A stretch of 64,000 nt of DNA from Myxococcales bacterium (GCA_025355005.1 JANXLV010000211.1:55033-119032), one strand, 5' to 3'; numbered from the stretch's first letter, positions 8,793 to 18,039 are shown. Notes: generated by a model not told the origin, from the letters alone. Made by a program: numbers and translations.

Positions 8793-9989
8793 ATGCCGTG
8801 GTGGTTCGGATACCTGACGCTCGGGGCGTGGCTCTTCGTGGTGGCGGGCGCGGCGATCTCACGCGGGCGACAGTTCGCGACGTTTGCGGGTGTGATCGTC
8901 GGCATTCATTCGCTCATCGCCGTGGAGCTCGCGCCGATGTTCGCGCGCATGGCTCCGCTGTTCATCGCGCTCCACGTCGCGGTGTACGTGAACTTCCTGA
9001 TGCTCACGCGACCGCGCATGCGGCCGCTGCTCTACCGCCTGCTCGTGAGCTGGCCGGGCTCGTTCTTCTGGGCGGGTACGCTGCTCGCGCTACCGCTCGC
9101 CGTAGCGCGTGCGATGGGCCTCGACCCGTCATGGGGGATCGTGATCCCGTATGCGTTGTCGGCCATCGGCTTCGTCCAGTCGCTGCGCACGCACGAAGAG
9201 GAGATCGACCTGGTCGTGGGCGACAACCACGCAGACACGCCGCATCCGCTGCCGCATCCGCGCGGCAAGGCGCGTGAAGAGCGCCCGCTGCGCATCGTGC
9301 AGATCTCCGATCCGCACATCGGACCGTTCATGTCAGTGAACCGCCTGCGCCGCATTGCAGATGACGCCGTCACGAAGAAGCCGGACCTCATTCTCCTCAC
9401 CGGTGATTTCCTCACCATGGAGTCGCAGAGCGATCCGGAGCTGCTGCGGCGCGCCTTCGAGCCCCTCGCGGCGATGAAGGGCCGCGTCCTGGCCTGTCAC
9501 GGCAACCACGATCTGGAGGCGCCCGAGACGGTGCGCACGGCCCTCACTGCGAACGGTATCCAGCTCCTCGTGGACGACGCAACGGTGGTGGAGACGGACG
9601 CCGGACCGGTGCACGTGGTGGGGATGGATTTCGCATGGCGCGATCGCGCGCAGAAGATGAAGCGCGTGTGCGACGCCCACCCGCGCATCGAAGGCACGAC
9701 GCGCGTCGTGATGCTCCACGATCCAGGAGCATTCAAACACCTGCCCGAGGGCGAGGCGGATCTCGTGCTGTCCGGACACACGTACGGCGGACAGGTCGGC
9801 CTGCTCAGCCTGGGTCTGTCGTGGACGTTCCTGCGCTTGTTCGGGCTCACGATCCCGGACCACGGCTTCTGGGCGCGCGGCCGCGACCGCATGTACGTGC
9901 ACCGCGGCACTGGGCACTACGGCTTTCCGCTGCGGCTGGGCGTGCCCTCGGAAGAGAGCGTCCTGTCCGTGCACCGCGCGAAGGCCTGA
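8793..9989 (+). CDS. Membrane-anchored metallophosphoesterase (YkuE-like)
   Basis: 398 residues. Residues 1-135 hold four to five membrane segments; the rest is a calcineurin-like phosphoesterase domain. Metal-binding motifs in order are SDPHIG (D173, H175), TGDFLT (D205), CHGNHD (N238, H239), MLHDPG (H309) and SGHTYGGQ (H329). The family normally ends GHTHGGQ, so the second histidine is Tyr331 here. ATG 8793 is chosen because the first helix begins at once (PWWFGYLTLGAWLFVV). The layout matches membrane phosphoesterases of the YkuE/UDP-2,3-diacylglucosamine hydrolase-like group; the true substrate is unknown. It is divergent from the gene at 8663. Confidence 0.85.
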   Translation: MPWWFGYLTLGAWLFVVAGAAISRGRQFATFAGVIVGIHSLIAVELAPMFARMAPLFIALHVAVYVNFLMLTRPRMRPLLYRLLVSWPGSFFWAGTLLALPLAVARAMGLDPSWGIVIPYALSAIGFVQSLRTHEEEIDLVVGDNHADTPHPLPHPRGKAREERPLRIVQISDPHIGPFMSVNRLRRIADDAVTKKPDLILLTGDFLTMESQSDPELLRRAFEPLAAMKGRVLACHGNHDLEAPETVRTALTANGIQLLVDDATVVETDAGPVHVVGMDFAWRDRAQKMKRVCDAHPRIEGTTRVVMLHDPGAFKHLPEGEADLVLSGHTYGGQVGLLSLGLSWTFLRLFGLTIPDHGFWARGRDRMYVHRGTGHYGFPLRLGVPSEESVLSVHRAKA

Positions 9990-10028
9990 GTCGCTCAAGG
10001 ATTCCGTTGGGGCGTCGTTCGTTGTTTC

Positions 10029-11051
10029 GTGAACATCCCGCTTCACGCGCCGATCCCCCTTCGCTTGGTCGCGAAGAGCGGCAAATGGCTGCTCGAGGTA
10101 GAGCGCTTTGTCGCGGTGCGCGCACAGCTCTTCCGACCGCGACGCGAGACGGTCGAGGGCGAGGGCGCGATCCTGCGCGCGCTCTCCGCTTCCGAAGATG
10201 CTGACCTCACCGACACTGCACGGACGCTGATGCGCGGCGGCCTCTTGCCCGAGCGCTGCTACGAGGTGGTGGAGGGCGGCTTCTCGGAAGCGGCCCTGCC
10301 GGACAGCATCCCCGACGCGCAGCCCGCAATGGAACGAACGCGCGCGGAGGAACAAGAGATGACGCGCGTCCGCGACCAGCTCCTCACGCTGCAGATGAAG
10401 GTCGAACGGCTTCGGACGCAGGTCACCGATCTGGAGCACGGCGCGCCGCCGAAACAGCTCACGCGCGGCGACCCCGAGCCCGCGGCGAAGGAGATCGCGA
10501 CGGCCCCGACGGCACCGTCGGCCGATCAGGATTTGGTCGCAGAGCACTCGTCCGATCTCGCGGGCCGCGACCTCCTGGCTGACGACTCGTCCGATCTCGC
10601 GGGCCGCGACCTCTTGGCTGACGACTCGCCTGCGGAGGCTCCGATCTCGCCCGCGCTCGATCTGGGCACGCCAAAGGAGCACGTCGAGGCGCTGGATGCG
10701 CTCTTCCTCGGCGCTGCGACGTTCACGGAGAGCTCAGAGGCGACAACGCCCGGCCTCCTCATGATCGATGAGTCGTACTTCGTCTCCAAGCTTGCGAACC
10801 AGTCGGGCGAGTGCGTGGGTGCGCTGCTCGTCGACGGGCCAACGTTGAAGATGCTCGGAGCCGCGATCGGCCTCAAGGATCTCGCGAGCGCGATGGTCAC
10901 GGTCCTCGCGAGGAATCCTGCGAATCCGACGATCTTCGCGTGCGACGCGGAGCAGCTCGATCCGGTGGAGTTGCCATGGCTGTTCGATGCGCAGAAGCGC
11001 CTGGACCTGGACGACTCGCTGGGTGGGCACGTGCTCCTCCTCGGGAGGTGA
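10029..11051 (+). CDS. Hypothetical coiled-coil protein with 13-residue repeat
   Basis: 340 residues from GTG 10029. A folded N-terminal part of about 100 residues is followed by a probable coiled coil (RVRDQLLTLQMKVERLRTQVTDLEHG), then an acidic linker with two exact copies of SSDLAGRDLLADD and a partial third. The C-terminal 130 residues (from EHVEALDALFLG) form a compact alpha/beta domain without a recognisable motif. I do not recognise the family. It is followed 12 bases later by a SixA-like gene and likely forms a two-gene unit with it. Confidence 0.7.
   Translation: MNIPLHAPIPLRLVAKSGKWLLEVERFVAVRAQLFRPRRETVEGEGAILRALSASEDADLTDTARTLMRGGLLPERCYEVVEGGFSEAALPDSIPDAQPAMERTRAEEQEMTRVRDQLLTLQMKVERLRTQVTDLEHGAPPKQLTRGDPEPAAKEIATAPTAPSADQDLVAEHSSDLAGRDLLADDSSDLAGRDLLADDSPAEAPISPALDLGTPKEHVEALDALFLGAATFTESSEATTPGLLMIDESYFVSKLANQSGECVGALLVDGPTLKMLGAAIGLKDLASAMVTVLARNPANPTIFACDAEQLDPVELPWLFDAQKRLDLDDSLGGHVLLLGR
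10546..10623 (+). repeat. 39-bp tandem repeat in coding sequence (2 copies)
   Basis: Two 39-base units, 10546-10584 and 10585-10623, differ by a single base (CTCCTG versus CTCTTG) and are followed by a short partial third copy. They encode the SSDLAGRDLLADD repeats of the surrounding gene. Near identity suggests recent duplication or slippage. Confidence 0.9.
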
Positions 11052-11063
11052 TAGAACTCGGGC

Positions 11064-11522
11064 GTGCTGATCCATCTGCTCCGTACGTCCTTGTCCGAAG
11101 GTGACTCCGACTCTCACCGCTTCCTCACGCAGGAAGGACGTCGGCTGGTCCGCGCTCTGGGCACGAAGATGAAGGACTACCAGCCGGGCTTCGACCGCAT
11201 CGTGACGAGCGCGTCGCCCAGCGCCGTGCAGACCGCGGAGCTCTTTGCGGAGCGCGTGGACTACGTCTCGGTCATCGAGGTGTTGCCGTCGCTCGCGCCC
11301 GGAGTGCCCGCGCAGATCGCCGGAGCGCTGCTCCAGGCGCGTGGAGAGTCCATCGTGGTCGTCGCCGAAGAGCCGGGGCTCTCTGCGCTGGGTGCGTTCC
11401 TCGTCGGGCGGCCGACGTTCCCGCCGGGCATGCCCGCGCAGCTGTCCGCGATCCGTGATCGCACTCCCGAGTGGTATCAGCGTCCGGGCGACCCAGGGCG
11501 CGGCCTGCTGCACGTGGCCTGA
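11064..11522 (+). CDS. SixA-like histidine-phosphatase fold protein lacking catalytic histidines
   Basis: 152 residues from GTG 11064. The pattern follows SixA/phosphoglycerate-mutase-like phosphatases: an N-terminal strand, FLTQEGRRLVRALG, DRIVTSASPSAVQTAELF, and VVVAEEPGLSALGAFL. The phospho-accepting RHG is LRTS here (residues 6-9), the second arginine in the SP..R..QTA block is lost (SPSAVQTA), and the usual GHEP is AEEP (101-104). Both catalytic histidines are therefore missing. It is most likely a non-catalytic binding or scaffold protein, possibly reading phosphohistidine signalling. It lies 12 bases after the repeat protein gene. Confidence 0.72.
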   Translation: MLIHLLRTSLSEGDSDSHRFLTQEGRRLVRALGTKMKDYQPGFDRIVTSASPSAVQTAELFAERVDYVSVIEVLPSLAPGVPAQIAGALLQARGESIVVVAEEPGLSALGAFLVGRPTFPPGMPAQLSAIRDRTPEWYQRPGDPGRGLLHVA

Positions 11523-11554
11523 GGCGCCGCTTCCAGAGCGTCGTGATGCAACGC

Positions 11555-11935
11555 CTACTTGCTGCCAGGCGGACGCTTCGAGTCGGGGCGCTTCGACTCG
11601 GGGATGCGCACGACCTCGCTCGTGGGCGCGACGGACGAGTACGGGGCGCTCGGGCGCGCCTTGCGGAGCAGCGCGCTCATCTCGTTGCGAATGGTCTCGT
11701 TCTCGGCAGAGAGCTCCTCCACGCGACGCACGAGGATCGCGACGCGCATCGCGAGCAACCTCACCTCCGCCTCGAGCGAGCCATGTGCGCGCTCCCCTGG
11801 ACGGGGGTCCAGGCCCGGCGGTGCTGTGGGTGCTGCGTCCGCGCCGACGGAGACGGCGGGAAATTCCCGCGGTGTCGGTGCCGTGGCGGAGACGTTCCCA
11901 TCATCCCAGCGCGCCCCAGGTCTTGCTCCTTGCAT
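11555..11935 (-). CDS. Small coiled-coil protein, unknown
   Basis: 126 residues from ATG 11935; a longer version from 11998 is possible. The middle has a clear heptad-like helix (SLEAEVRLLAMRVAILVRRVEELSAENETIRNEMSALLRKA), flanked by Pro/Ala-rich and Ser/Lys/Pro-rich tails. The tail repeats (ESKRPDSKRPPGSK) come from a short direct repeat in the DNA near 11565-11600. No family is recognised. It converges with the SixA-like gene and is divergent from argG. Confidence 0.6.
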   Translation of the reverse strand: MQGARPGARWDDGNVSATAPTPREFPAVSVGADAAPTAPPGLDPRPGERAHGSLEAEVRLLAMRVAILVRRVEELSAENETIRNEMSALLRKARPSAPYSSVAPTSEVVRIPESKRPDSKRPPGSK

Positions 11936-12056
11936 GCTCGCCGTTGAGCAAGGCCCGTTCCGATCGTGTTTCCCGGAGATCCGGTGATTCGGGGACACAA
12001 ACCTTTCACTTCTGAAGGGGTCAGAGTGCGGAGGTGAACGGACCGCTCGAGCGGGG

Positions 12057-12092
12057 TTGACGCTTTCACTCGCGGGCAGCCTTGCTATGGTC
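12057..12092 (+). promoter_or_regulatory. Candidate promoter of argG
   Basis: TTGACG at 12057 matches a -35 box and TATGGT at 12086-12091 resembles a -10, but the spacing (23 bases) is longer than usual. TATGGT ends seven bases before ATG 12099, which would make the argG transcript leaderless. Support is weak. Confidence 0.28.
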
Positions 12093-12098
12093 GCGCGA

Positions 12099-13442
12099 AT
12101 GGGACGTATCTATCGCTCGCTTCCGTCTGCCGGCACCAGGATCGGCCTCGCGTTCTCTGGCGGCCTCGACACGCGATGCGCCGTTGCCTGGATGAGCCGC
12201 GAAGGCCTTGCGGTGCATGGCTATACGGCGGACCTCGGCCAACCTGATGAGAAGGATCCGGCTGAAATTCCGGCGATCGCGATTACCCACGGCGCCGTGG
12301 CCGCGAAGCTCGTCGACTGCCGCGAGTCGCTCGCGCGCGAAGGGATCATCGCGCTCCAGTGCGGCGCGTTTCATCTGTCGTCTGGCGGCAAGAAGTACTT
12401 CAACACCACGCCGCTCGGCCGCGCCGCCACCACCACCGCCATCGTCCGCACCATGCGTGAAGACGGCGTGGACGTGTTCTCCGACGGCAGCACGCACAAG
12501 GGGAACGACATCCAGCGGTTCTATCGCTACGGCGTGCTCGTGAACCCGGAGCTCAAGATCTACAAGCCGTGGCTCGACCCGAAGTTCGTGAGCGCGTTCG
12601 GCGGCCGCACGGAGATGAGCGAGTACCTGCTTTCGGTCGGCCTGCCCTACAAGATGGGGACGGAGAAGGCTTACAGCACCGATGCGAACGCGCTCGGCGC
12701 AACGCACGAGGCGAAGGACCTGGAGCGCCTGGACGTAGGCATGACGATCGTGGAGCCCATCATGGGCGTGCGCCACTGGGACGACGCCGTGAAGATCGCG
12801 CGCGAGACCGTGACGATCGAGTTCGCGCAGGGTCGACCGGTCTCCATCGGCGGCAAGAAGTGCGAGACCGCGTTCGACGCGATCAAGATCGCGAACGAGA
12901 TCGGCGGGCGCCACGGCCTGGGCATGAGCGACCAGATCGAGAACCGCGTGATCGAGGCGAAGAGCCGCGGCATCTACGAGGCGCCCGGCATGGCCCTATT
13001 GCACCTCGGCTACGAGCGCTTGCTCAGCGCCATTCACAACGAGAACACGATGGACGTGTATTTCACGTTCGGCCGCAAGCTGGGGCGCTTGCTCTACGAA
13101 GGGCGCTGGTTCGATCCGGAGTCGATGATCCTGAAGGACGCGCTCGTACGGTGGCTGGCGCCCAGCATCACGGGCACGGTCACAATCGAGCTACGCCGCG
13201 GCGACGACTACAGCATCGAGAAGACGGAGGCCACGTACATGGCCTACGATCCGGACAAGCTCTCCATGGAGCGCGTGGCAAGCTCGTTCACGCCAGAGGA
13301 TCGCATCGGTGCACTGGAGATGTTGAACCTCTCCACGCTCGACAACCGCGCGCTCCTTCTCCATCACGCGTCGCAGCTGCGCGCGCTTGCCGCGTTGGCG
13401 GAGGCGCCCGAGGCCGGCTCCGTCATGAAGCTCCTGGAATAG
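12099..13442 (+). CDS. argG: Argininosuccinate synthase
   Basis: 447 residues from ATG 12099, the same length as the E. coli-type long form. It joins citrulline and aspartate with ATP hydrolysis to AMP, the penultimate step of arginine synthesis. The N-type ATP pyrophosphatase P-loop is SGGLDT (residues 20-25), followed by [44 protein letters not shown] and [14 protein letters not shown], all typical. An upstream in-frame start at 12057 would add 14 residues that the family lacks. No other arginine gene is nearby, so it stands alone. Certainty is very high. Confidence 0.97.
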   Translation: MGRIYRSLPSAGTRIGLAFSGGLDTRCAVAWMSREGLAVHGYTADLGQPDEKDPAEIPAIAITHGAVAAKLVDCRESLAREGIIALQCGAFHLSSGGKKYFNTTPLGRAATTTAIVRTMREDGVDVFSDGSTHKGNDIQRFYRYGVLVNPELKIYKPWLDPKFVSAFGGRTEMSEYLLSVGLPYKMGTEKAYSTDANALGATHEAKDLERLDVGMTIVEPIMGVRHWDDAVKIARETVTIEFAQGRPVSIGGKKCETAFDAIKIANEIGGRHGLGMSDQIENRVIEAKSRGIYEAPGMALLHLGYERLLSAIHNENTMDVYFTFGRKLGRLLYEGRWFDPESMILKDALVRWLAPSITGTVTIELRRGDDYSIEKTEATYMAYDPDKLSMERVASSFTPEDRIGALEMLNLSTLDNRALLLHHASQLRALAALAEAPEAGSVMKLLE

Positions 13443-13449
13443 GGGCGAC

Positions 13450-14280
13450 GTGGGGGCAAGAGACGCGCGCGCGCGACCGACGTTCTCTCGCGTGCGCGGC
13501 GGCCTGCGCATCGGGAGGCACTTCTTCACGCGCCGCGGCCTCACGCTTGCGAGCACGAGCGGCGACGCGCCGCGTGGCGTGGTGGACGCGATGTCCGCGC
13601 TCGCGAACCCGGGCATGGACGTGGCCCACGCACACGCGGACGTGCAGGTGTTTTTCACGGACACCGCGAGCCTCGAGCTCTTCATCCGCAGCGCGTGGCG
13701 GTTTCCATTCTCCGTGGTGTGGCTCTTCGCGAGGCCATTTTTCCGACTGATCGGCCAGTTCGCGCTCCCCGCGAACGAGGCGACGATCGAGACGGTGGTG
13801 CAGCGCCTCGACACCACGGCGGATGGCCGTGACGACGCACGCGCCATCATCCGCACCTACAAGGGCAGCGACGTGACCATGCAGGCCGTCGCATACGCGA
13901 CCTGGAAACGCGGAGAGAAGCGCTTCATGAGCGCGGCGTTCCCGCTTCCGTTCTGTCAGCTCACGGGCATCCTGCGCCTCGATCCGGCGGCGGAAGGCGA
14001 AGGAGACGACGCGGGCGTCACGCTCACGTCGGAGCGAAAGGACGAAGACGATGCGGGCGTCTACCTGGTCGTGGGCAGCCTCGCCGTGCGTACACCGTTC
14101 GGGGAGCGCTTCTCGATGTGGCCAGCGACGTCCTCTGTGGTGGCGAAGGAAGCGCACGAAAGGCCCAGCGCGACGATCATCGGTGTGCACGAGCAGACGT
14201 TCCTGGGAGTGCGGGTGGTGACGCACCACTACTGGTTCACTCGCTGCGTTCGTGGAGCTCCTTCTCGAACCGGAAGTTGA
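13450..14280 (+). CDS. Hypothetical protein (276 aa)
   Basis: 276 residues from GTG 13450, seven bases after argG, so possibly read through from it. The protein begins with a basic tail (GARDARARPTFSRVRGG), has one hydrophobic stretch (FPFSVVWLFARPFFRLIGQFAL), and ends with a beta-rich part (GVYLVVGSLAVRTPFGERFSMWP). I do not recognise a domain. The last 44 bases overlap the convergent DUF2071 gene, so the true C-terminus may be shorter in function. Confidence 0.62.
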   Translation: MGARDARARPTFSRVRGGLRIGRHFFTRRGLTLASTSGDAPRGVVDAMSALANPGMDVAHAHADVQVFFTDTASLELFIRSAWRFPFSVVWLFARPFFRLIGQFALPANEATIETVVQRLDTTADGRDDARAIIRTYKGSDVTMQAVAYATWKRGEKRFMSAAFPLPFCQLTGILRLDPAAEGEGDDAGVTLTSERKDEDDAGVYLVVGSLAVRTPFGERFSMWPATSSVVAKEAHERPSATIIGVHEQTFLGVRVVTHHYWFTRCVRGAPSRTGS

Positions 14281-15772
14281 CGCTGGGCACGTAGAAGCAC
14301 AGCGGCGCTGCGTCTCCCGCGATCTCCTTCGCGCGGCGCGAGGTCACGCTGCCAGCGAGCGGCACGCACGCGGAGAGCGGGATCCCGAGGTCGATCTCTT
14401 GACGCGACACGCGTCCGCGCAGCGGCTGGCTCGAGATCGCACGGTCCTGGGGCACGCAGTACGCGAGGAACGCATTCCAGTCGGGGAAGCACTCCTTCCA
14501 GGCACCCGTGAGCTCCGGCGCGTCGCCCGGCCGAAGCTCGAGCTGCGCGTCCGGCGCCGAGCCTGCGCCCGCGTCGAGCGCGACGGAGAGCCCGCCGTCC
14601 TCACGCCGGACGACCGTGCCCCTTTCCAGCACGTGCATCGGCATCCCCTCCGTGAGGAGACGCGCGGAGAGCGCCGGCACCACATGGGTGACTGCGTTCG
14701 TGAGGAAGTAGATGCCGCCGACATTGGTCTCTGGAATCGCTACGTGGATGCGCCAGTTCGTCTGCACGGGCGACGGCATGAGCCGGCGCAACGGACCCAG
14801 GAACGCGAACCCGAAATGGCCGTGCTGATACGTGAGGAACGAGAACAGCGCCCACGCGCCATCTGGACCGAGCCGCTGCAGCGTCAGGCCTTTGGGCACC
14901 ATCTCCTGCGCGCGCGCCGCCGGGATCAGGTAGTTCACGTACACCACGTGCGAGATGTCGCTGCGCATCGTGATCTCTGGCAGCGGCTCCAGTAGCGCAC
15001 CCATGAAGCGGCTGTTTGCGAGATAGTCGAACGCGCGCGCAAAGGGGCCCGCACCCGGGTATTTCCAGCGCGCGAGCCTCCCCCACGACTCCTCTGGTCG
15101 CGCGCGCTTCAGCACCTTCTCGGTCACCATCACGAGCCACACCTGAAGCAACGTGAAGCCGATCCCGTTCGCCGCGGACACGAACGCAGATGAAGGACGC
15201 ATGGCCAGAGGAAGCAGCGGCGACACCACGGCGATCCCCATCACGCTCCAGAGAGGCACGCTGAGGAGCGTGAGCGCACGCGACCACGTGCCCGCCTTCG
15301 CGAAGGAGTACGTCCACCCCAGCGCGGCCAGCGTGTAGAACAGCGCACCCCACGCAGCCGTGAGCGGGAACACCTGTCGCTCGAACGCCAGGTACGCGCC
15401 TGCATCCGTCTGCGCCAGCTCCACGCCGCGCGTGATCCACAGCGCCTGCGCGTACTGGTCCGGCACGACGGCGATCAGCGTGAAGACCAGCACCAGCGCG
15501 GTGCCCAGCCGCGGCAACCAGCGCACGCGCACCATCGCCGCTGCGAGCGCCAGGTCTGCCACCGCGCAGAGCTGCCACGGCAGCCACCCCAGACGAAACA
15601 GCCACGCGTGCTCTGCGATGTAGGTGACGCGCGCGGCGTCCGACGGCGCGTTTCCACCGGGCAAGGCGGGAAGCAGGAAGAGCGCCATGGCCGCCATGGC
15701 AAGGCCGTGCACCAGGAAGTTGGCGATCAGCGCCCACTCCAGCGTCCGGTCGCGGGATGCTGACCGCTCCAT
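14237..15772 (-). CDS. Membrane protein with C-terminal DUF2071 (YqjF-like) domain
   Basis: 511 residues from ATG 15772. The N-terminal half has about six hydrophobic segments, starting ALIANFLVHGLAMAAMALFLL, with WLFRLGWLPWQL between helices. The C-terminal half (from about residue 260, SDISHVVYVNYLIPAARAQEMVP) matches DUF2071, a relative of the acetoacetate decarboxylase fold, with characteristic VNFRFEKE near the end. Fusion of a membrane domain to DUF2071 is unusual in my knowledge. Its reaction is unknown. It is divergent from the EEP gene at 15848 with a 75-base gap, and overlaps the convergent gene at its 3' end. Confidence 0.75.
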   Translation of the reverse strand: MERSASRDRTLEWALIANFLVHGLAMAAMALFLLPALPGGNAPSDAARVTYIAEHAWLFRLGWLPWQLCAVADLALAAAMVRVRWLPRLGTALVLVFTLIAVVPDQYAQALWITRGVELAQTDAGAYLAFERQVFPLTAAWGALFYTLAALGWTYSFAKAGTWSRALTLLSVPLWSVMGIAVVSPLLPLAMRPSSAFVSAANGIGFTLLQVWLVMVTEKVLKRARPEESWGRLARWKYPGAGPFARAFDYLANSRFMGALLEPLPEITMRSDISHVVYVNYLIPAARAQEMVPKGLTLQRLGPDGAWALFSFLTYQHGHFGFAFLGPLRRLMPSPVQTNWRIHVAIPETNVGGIYFLTNAVTHVVPALSARLLTEGMPMHVLERGTVVRREDGGLSVALDAGAGSAPDAQLELRPGDAPELTGAWKECFPDWNAFLAYCVPQDRAISSQPLRGRVSRQEIDLGIPLSACVPLAGSVTSRRAKEIAGDAAPLCFYVPSVNFRFEKELHERSE

Positions 15773-15847
15773 CGACGCGAGCCTATCATCGGGGCACCAC
15801 AACAAGGAGCTTGCCGAGCAGCGTCCGCGCTGGCAGAACATCGCACG

Positions 15848-16903
15848 ATGCGGGAACGGCGGGTCGTGTGGATAGTTGGTCTGTGCGTCCTTGCGGCGTG
15901 CGGGCAGGCGGCTAGCCAATCGCAGCCCGATGGCGACGCAGGCGATGGTGGCGACAACGGCTTCGATGGGTCCGTTGCCACGAAGGACGGGGCGACCGCG
16001 GAGAGCGGGACCAAGGTCGACGCGACTGCCGACAGCAGCATCGTCGACGGCCAGCCTGACGTGGTGGTCCCTGCGCGGCTCGCGCTCCGCGTGATGTCGG
16101 CGAACACCACCAGCGGCACACTGCAATCGTACGAGGCGCCCGGCATCCGCATCTTCCAGGGCCTCACGCCCGACATCGTGCTGGTGCAGGAGATGAAATA
16201 CGCGGGCGGCCTTCGCACCTTCGTGGACACCGCCTTTGGCAAGAGCTTCAGCTATTACGTGGAGAGCCGCGTCGGCGGCATCCCGAACGGCATCGTGAGC
16301 CGCTACCCCATCCTGGACTCCGGGACCTGGGTGGACACGAACGTCGTCGATCGCGCATACGCGTGGGCGCGCATCGACGTGCCGGGCCCGACGGATCTCT
16401 GGGCCGTGAGCCTGCACCTGCTCACCACGGGCATCGCGCAGCGCGACGCGGAGGCCAAGGAGCTCGTAGCGAACATCCAGGCGAACATTCCTGCCGGTGA
16501 TTTCCTGGTCGTGGGCGGGGACCTCAACACCGACGCGACGGACGAGCTCGCGCTCATGGACCTTTCGGCCGTGGTGGCGGTGAACGCGCCGTTCCCCGTG
16601 GACCAGGCCAACAACGGCAACACCAGCACCAACCGAAACCGCCCGCACGACTGGGTCCTTGCAAGCCCAGGCCTCGACATGCTCGCGGTGCCCGTTGCGA
16701 TCGGTGCGTCCTCCTTTCCCGCTGGCCTCGTGTTCGACAGCCGCGTCTACGTGCCTCTCGGGGAGGTCGCGCCGATCCTGGTCACGGACTCGGCCGTTAC
16801 GGGCATGCAGCACATGCCCGTGGTCCGCGACTTCATGCTGGAGCAGGCGGACGGCGGCGCGGATTCCGGCGCCGACGCCGCGGACGACGCAGACGCGCTA
16901 TGA
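15848..16903 (+). CDS. Endonuclease/exonuclease/phosphatase-fold lipoprotein
   Basis: 351 residues. A lipoprotein signal (IVGLCVLAAC, Cys18) leads into a long Asp/Gly/Ser linker up to about residue 72. The rest is an EEP domain: LRVMSANT, DIVLVQEM (metal-binding Glu), SLHLL, VVGGDLNTD (Asp/Asn pair), and a final MQHMPVVRDF. In active EEP enzymes the last block is usually S/T-D-H; here the Asp is Gln. A C-terminal Asp/Ala tail follows. Substrate (nucleic acid or phosphoester) is not known. The next gene begins nine bases later, so the two may be co-transcribed. Confidence 0.82.
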   Translation: MRERRVVWIVGLCVLAACGQAASQSQPDGDAGDGGDNGFDGSVATKDGATAESGTKVDATADSSIVDGQPDVVVPARLALRVMSANTTSGTLQSYEAPGIRIFQGLTPDIVLVQEMKYAGGLRTFVDTAFGKSFSYYVESRVGGIPNGIVSRYPILDSGTWVDTNVVDRAYAWARIDVPGPTDLWAVSLHLLTTGIAQRDAEAKELVANIQANIPAGDFLVVGGDLNTDATDELALMDLSAVVAVNAPFPVDQANNGNTSTNRNRPHDWVLASPGLDMLAVPVAIGASSFPAGLVFDSRVYVPLGEVAPILVTDSAVTGMQHMPVVRDFMLEQADGGADSGADAADDADAL

Positions 16904-16912
16904 TGTAGCGAG

Positions 16913-18037
16913 ATGCGTAGACGTGCGTTCCTTTCGCTGCTCGCCTCGGGTGTAGCGCTCCGGGGGCTCGCGCACGCAGACGATACGGGCGACGTGGGCG
17001 ATGCGCGCGTGACCTCGCTGCTCACACGGGCGCTCGCGGGGCTCGGTGGCCCCGGCGCGGCCGGCGCAGTCCTGGTGAACGGAAAGGTCCTCGCAAAGGC
17101 TGCGTTCGGGACCCACGTGATCGCTGGCGCAGGGCGCGCGCGCGACCGCGTGAGCACGGACTCCGTCTTCCGGATCGCTTCCATCACGAAGGTGCTGACC
17201 GGTATGGCGCTCCTCCGTTTGCGAGACGACGGGCAGCTCGCGCTCGGCGATCCGCTCTCGAAGTTCTTGCCCGAGGCGGCGTCACTCACCGGCCCCACCG
17301 GCAAGCCCGTGCAGGTGACCCTGCGGCAGCTGGTCACGCACACCTCTGGTCTGCCGCGCAGCGTACCGAACGACATCAGCGAGGCGGCCCTGCTCACGCT
17401 CCTCGCGCGCACGCGCACCATCACCGAGCCCGGCACGCACACCGCATACTCGAACTTCGCTGCGGGTCTGGCGGGTCTGGTCGTGGGCAAGCTGGCCTCG
17501 CGCCCCTACCGCGACCACGTGAAGGACACGATCTGCACGCCGCTCGGAATGAACCGGGTCGCATGGAGCACGAACGACATCCCCGCGGCGACGCTCGCGA
17601 CGGGGCATGAGTGGAAGACAGACGCAGACGGACACGGGAAGCTGGTCCCCGCGAAGGCGGAGTGGAAGATGGGCGCGGCAGAGGCGTTCGGCGGCATGTA
17701 CGCGTCCACCGATGACATGCTGAAGCTGCTCGCATTCCAGCTCTCTGCGTATGGAGATCAGCCGGAGAGCCCGGTGCTCGCGCGCCGCTCCATCATCGAG
17801 TCCCACACGCGCATGGCCACGGGTCAGCCAGAGGCGCAGCAGCACGGCGTCTTCTTCTGGCTCGGCACCGGCGACGACGAGCTCGTCTGGCATAGCGGCG
17901 CCACGGACGAATACTCCGCCTCCATGGTGCTGTGGCCGAAGAAGCGCGCTGGCGCCGTCATCCTCCAGAACCACGCCGACGTGAACGGCGTGGAGCGCGC
18001 AACGAAGCGCCTCGTGCGCGCCGCGCTACAGACGTGA
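16913..18037 (+). CDS. Beta-lactamase-fold serine hydrolase, exported
   Basis: 374 residues. The N-terminus MRRRAFLSLLASGVALRGLAH is Tat-like. The catalytic triad motifs of class C beta-lactamase/DD-peptidase relatives are present: SITK (S90, K93), YSN (Y179) and HSG (H327). The block THTSGLPR is typical of esterase-like members (EstB, AmpC-related). Likely a periplasmic esterase or peptidase; resistance should not be assumed. A 5-bp stem inverted repeat (CGCTA/TAGCG, 16896-16910) covers the upstream stop. It ends three bases before the convergent SGNH gene. Confidence 0.88.
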   Translation: MRRRAFLSLLASGVALRGLAHADDTGDVGDARVTSLLTRALAGLGGPGAAGAVLVNGKVLAKAAFGTHVIAGAGRARDRVSTDSVFRIASITKVLTGMALLRLRDDGQLALGDPLSKFLPEAASLTGPTGKPVQVTLRQLVTHTSGLPRSVPNDISEAALLTLLARTRTITEPGTHTAYSNFAAGLAGLVVGKLASRPYRDHVKDTICTPLGMNRVAWSTNDIPAATLATGHEWKTDADGHGKLVPAKAEWKMGAAEAFGGMYASTDDMLKLLAFQLSAYGDQPESPVLARRSIIESHTRMATGQPEAQQHGVFFWLGTGDDELVWHSGATDEYSASMVLWPKKRAGAVILQNHADVNGVERATKRLVRAALQT

Positions 18038-18039
18038 CA

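Noticed and set aside
15773..16813. N-terminal extension of the DUF2071 protein to 858 residues
   Set aside because: The extension is antisense to the EEP lipoprotein gene at 15848-16903 and has no domain signal.
16913..18037. Beta-lactamase resistance gene
   Set aside because: The motifs fit the wider esterase/DD-peptidase group; nothing points to antibiotic hydrolysis. The same applies to 43988-45493.
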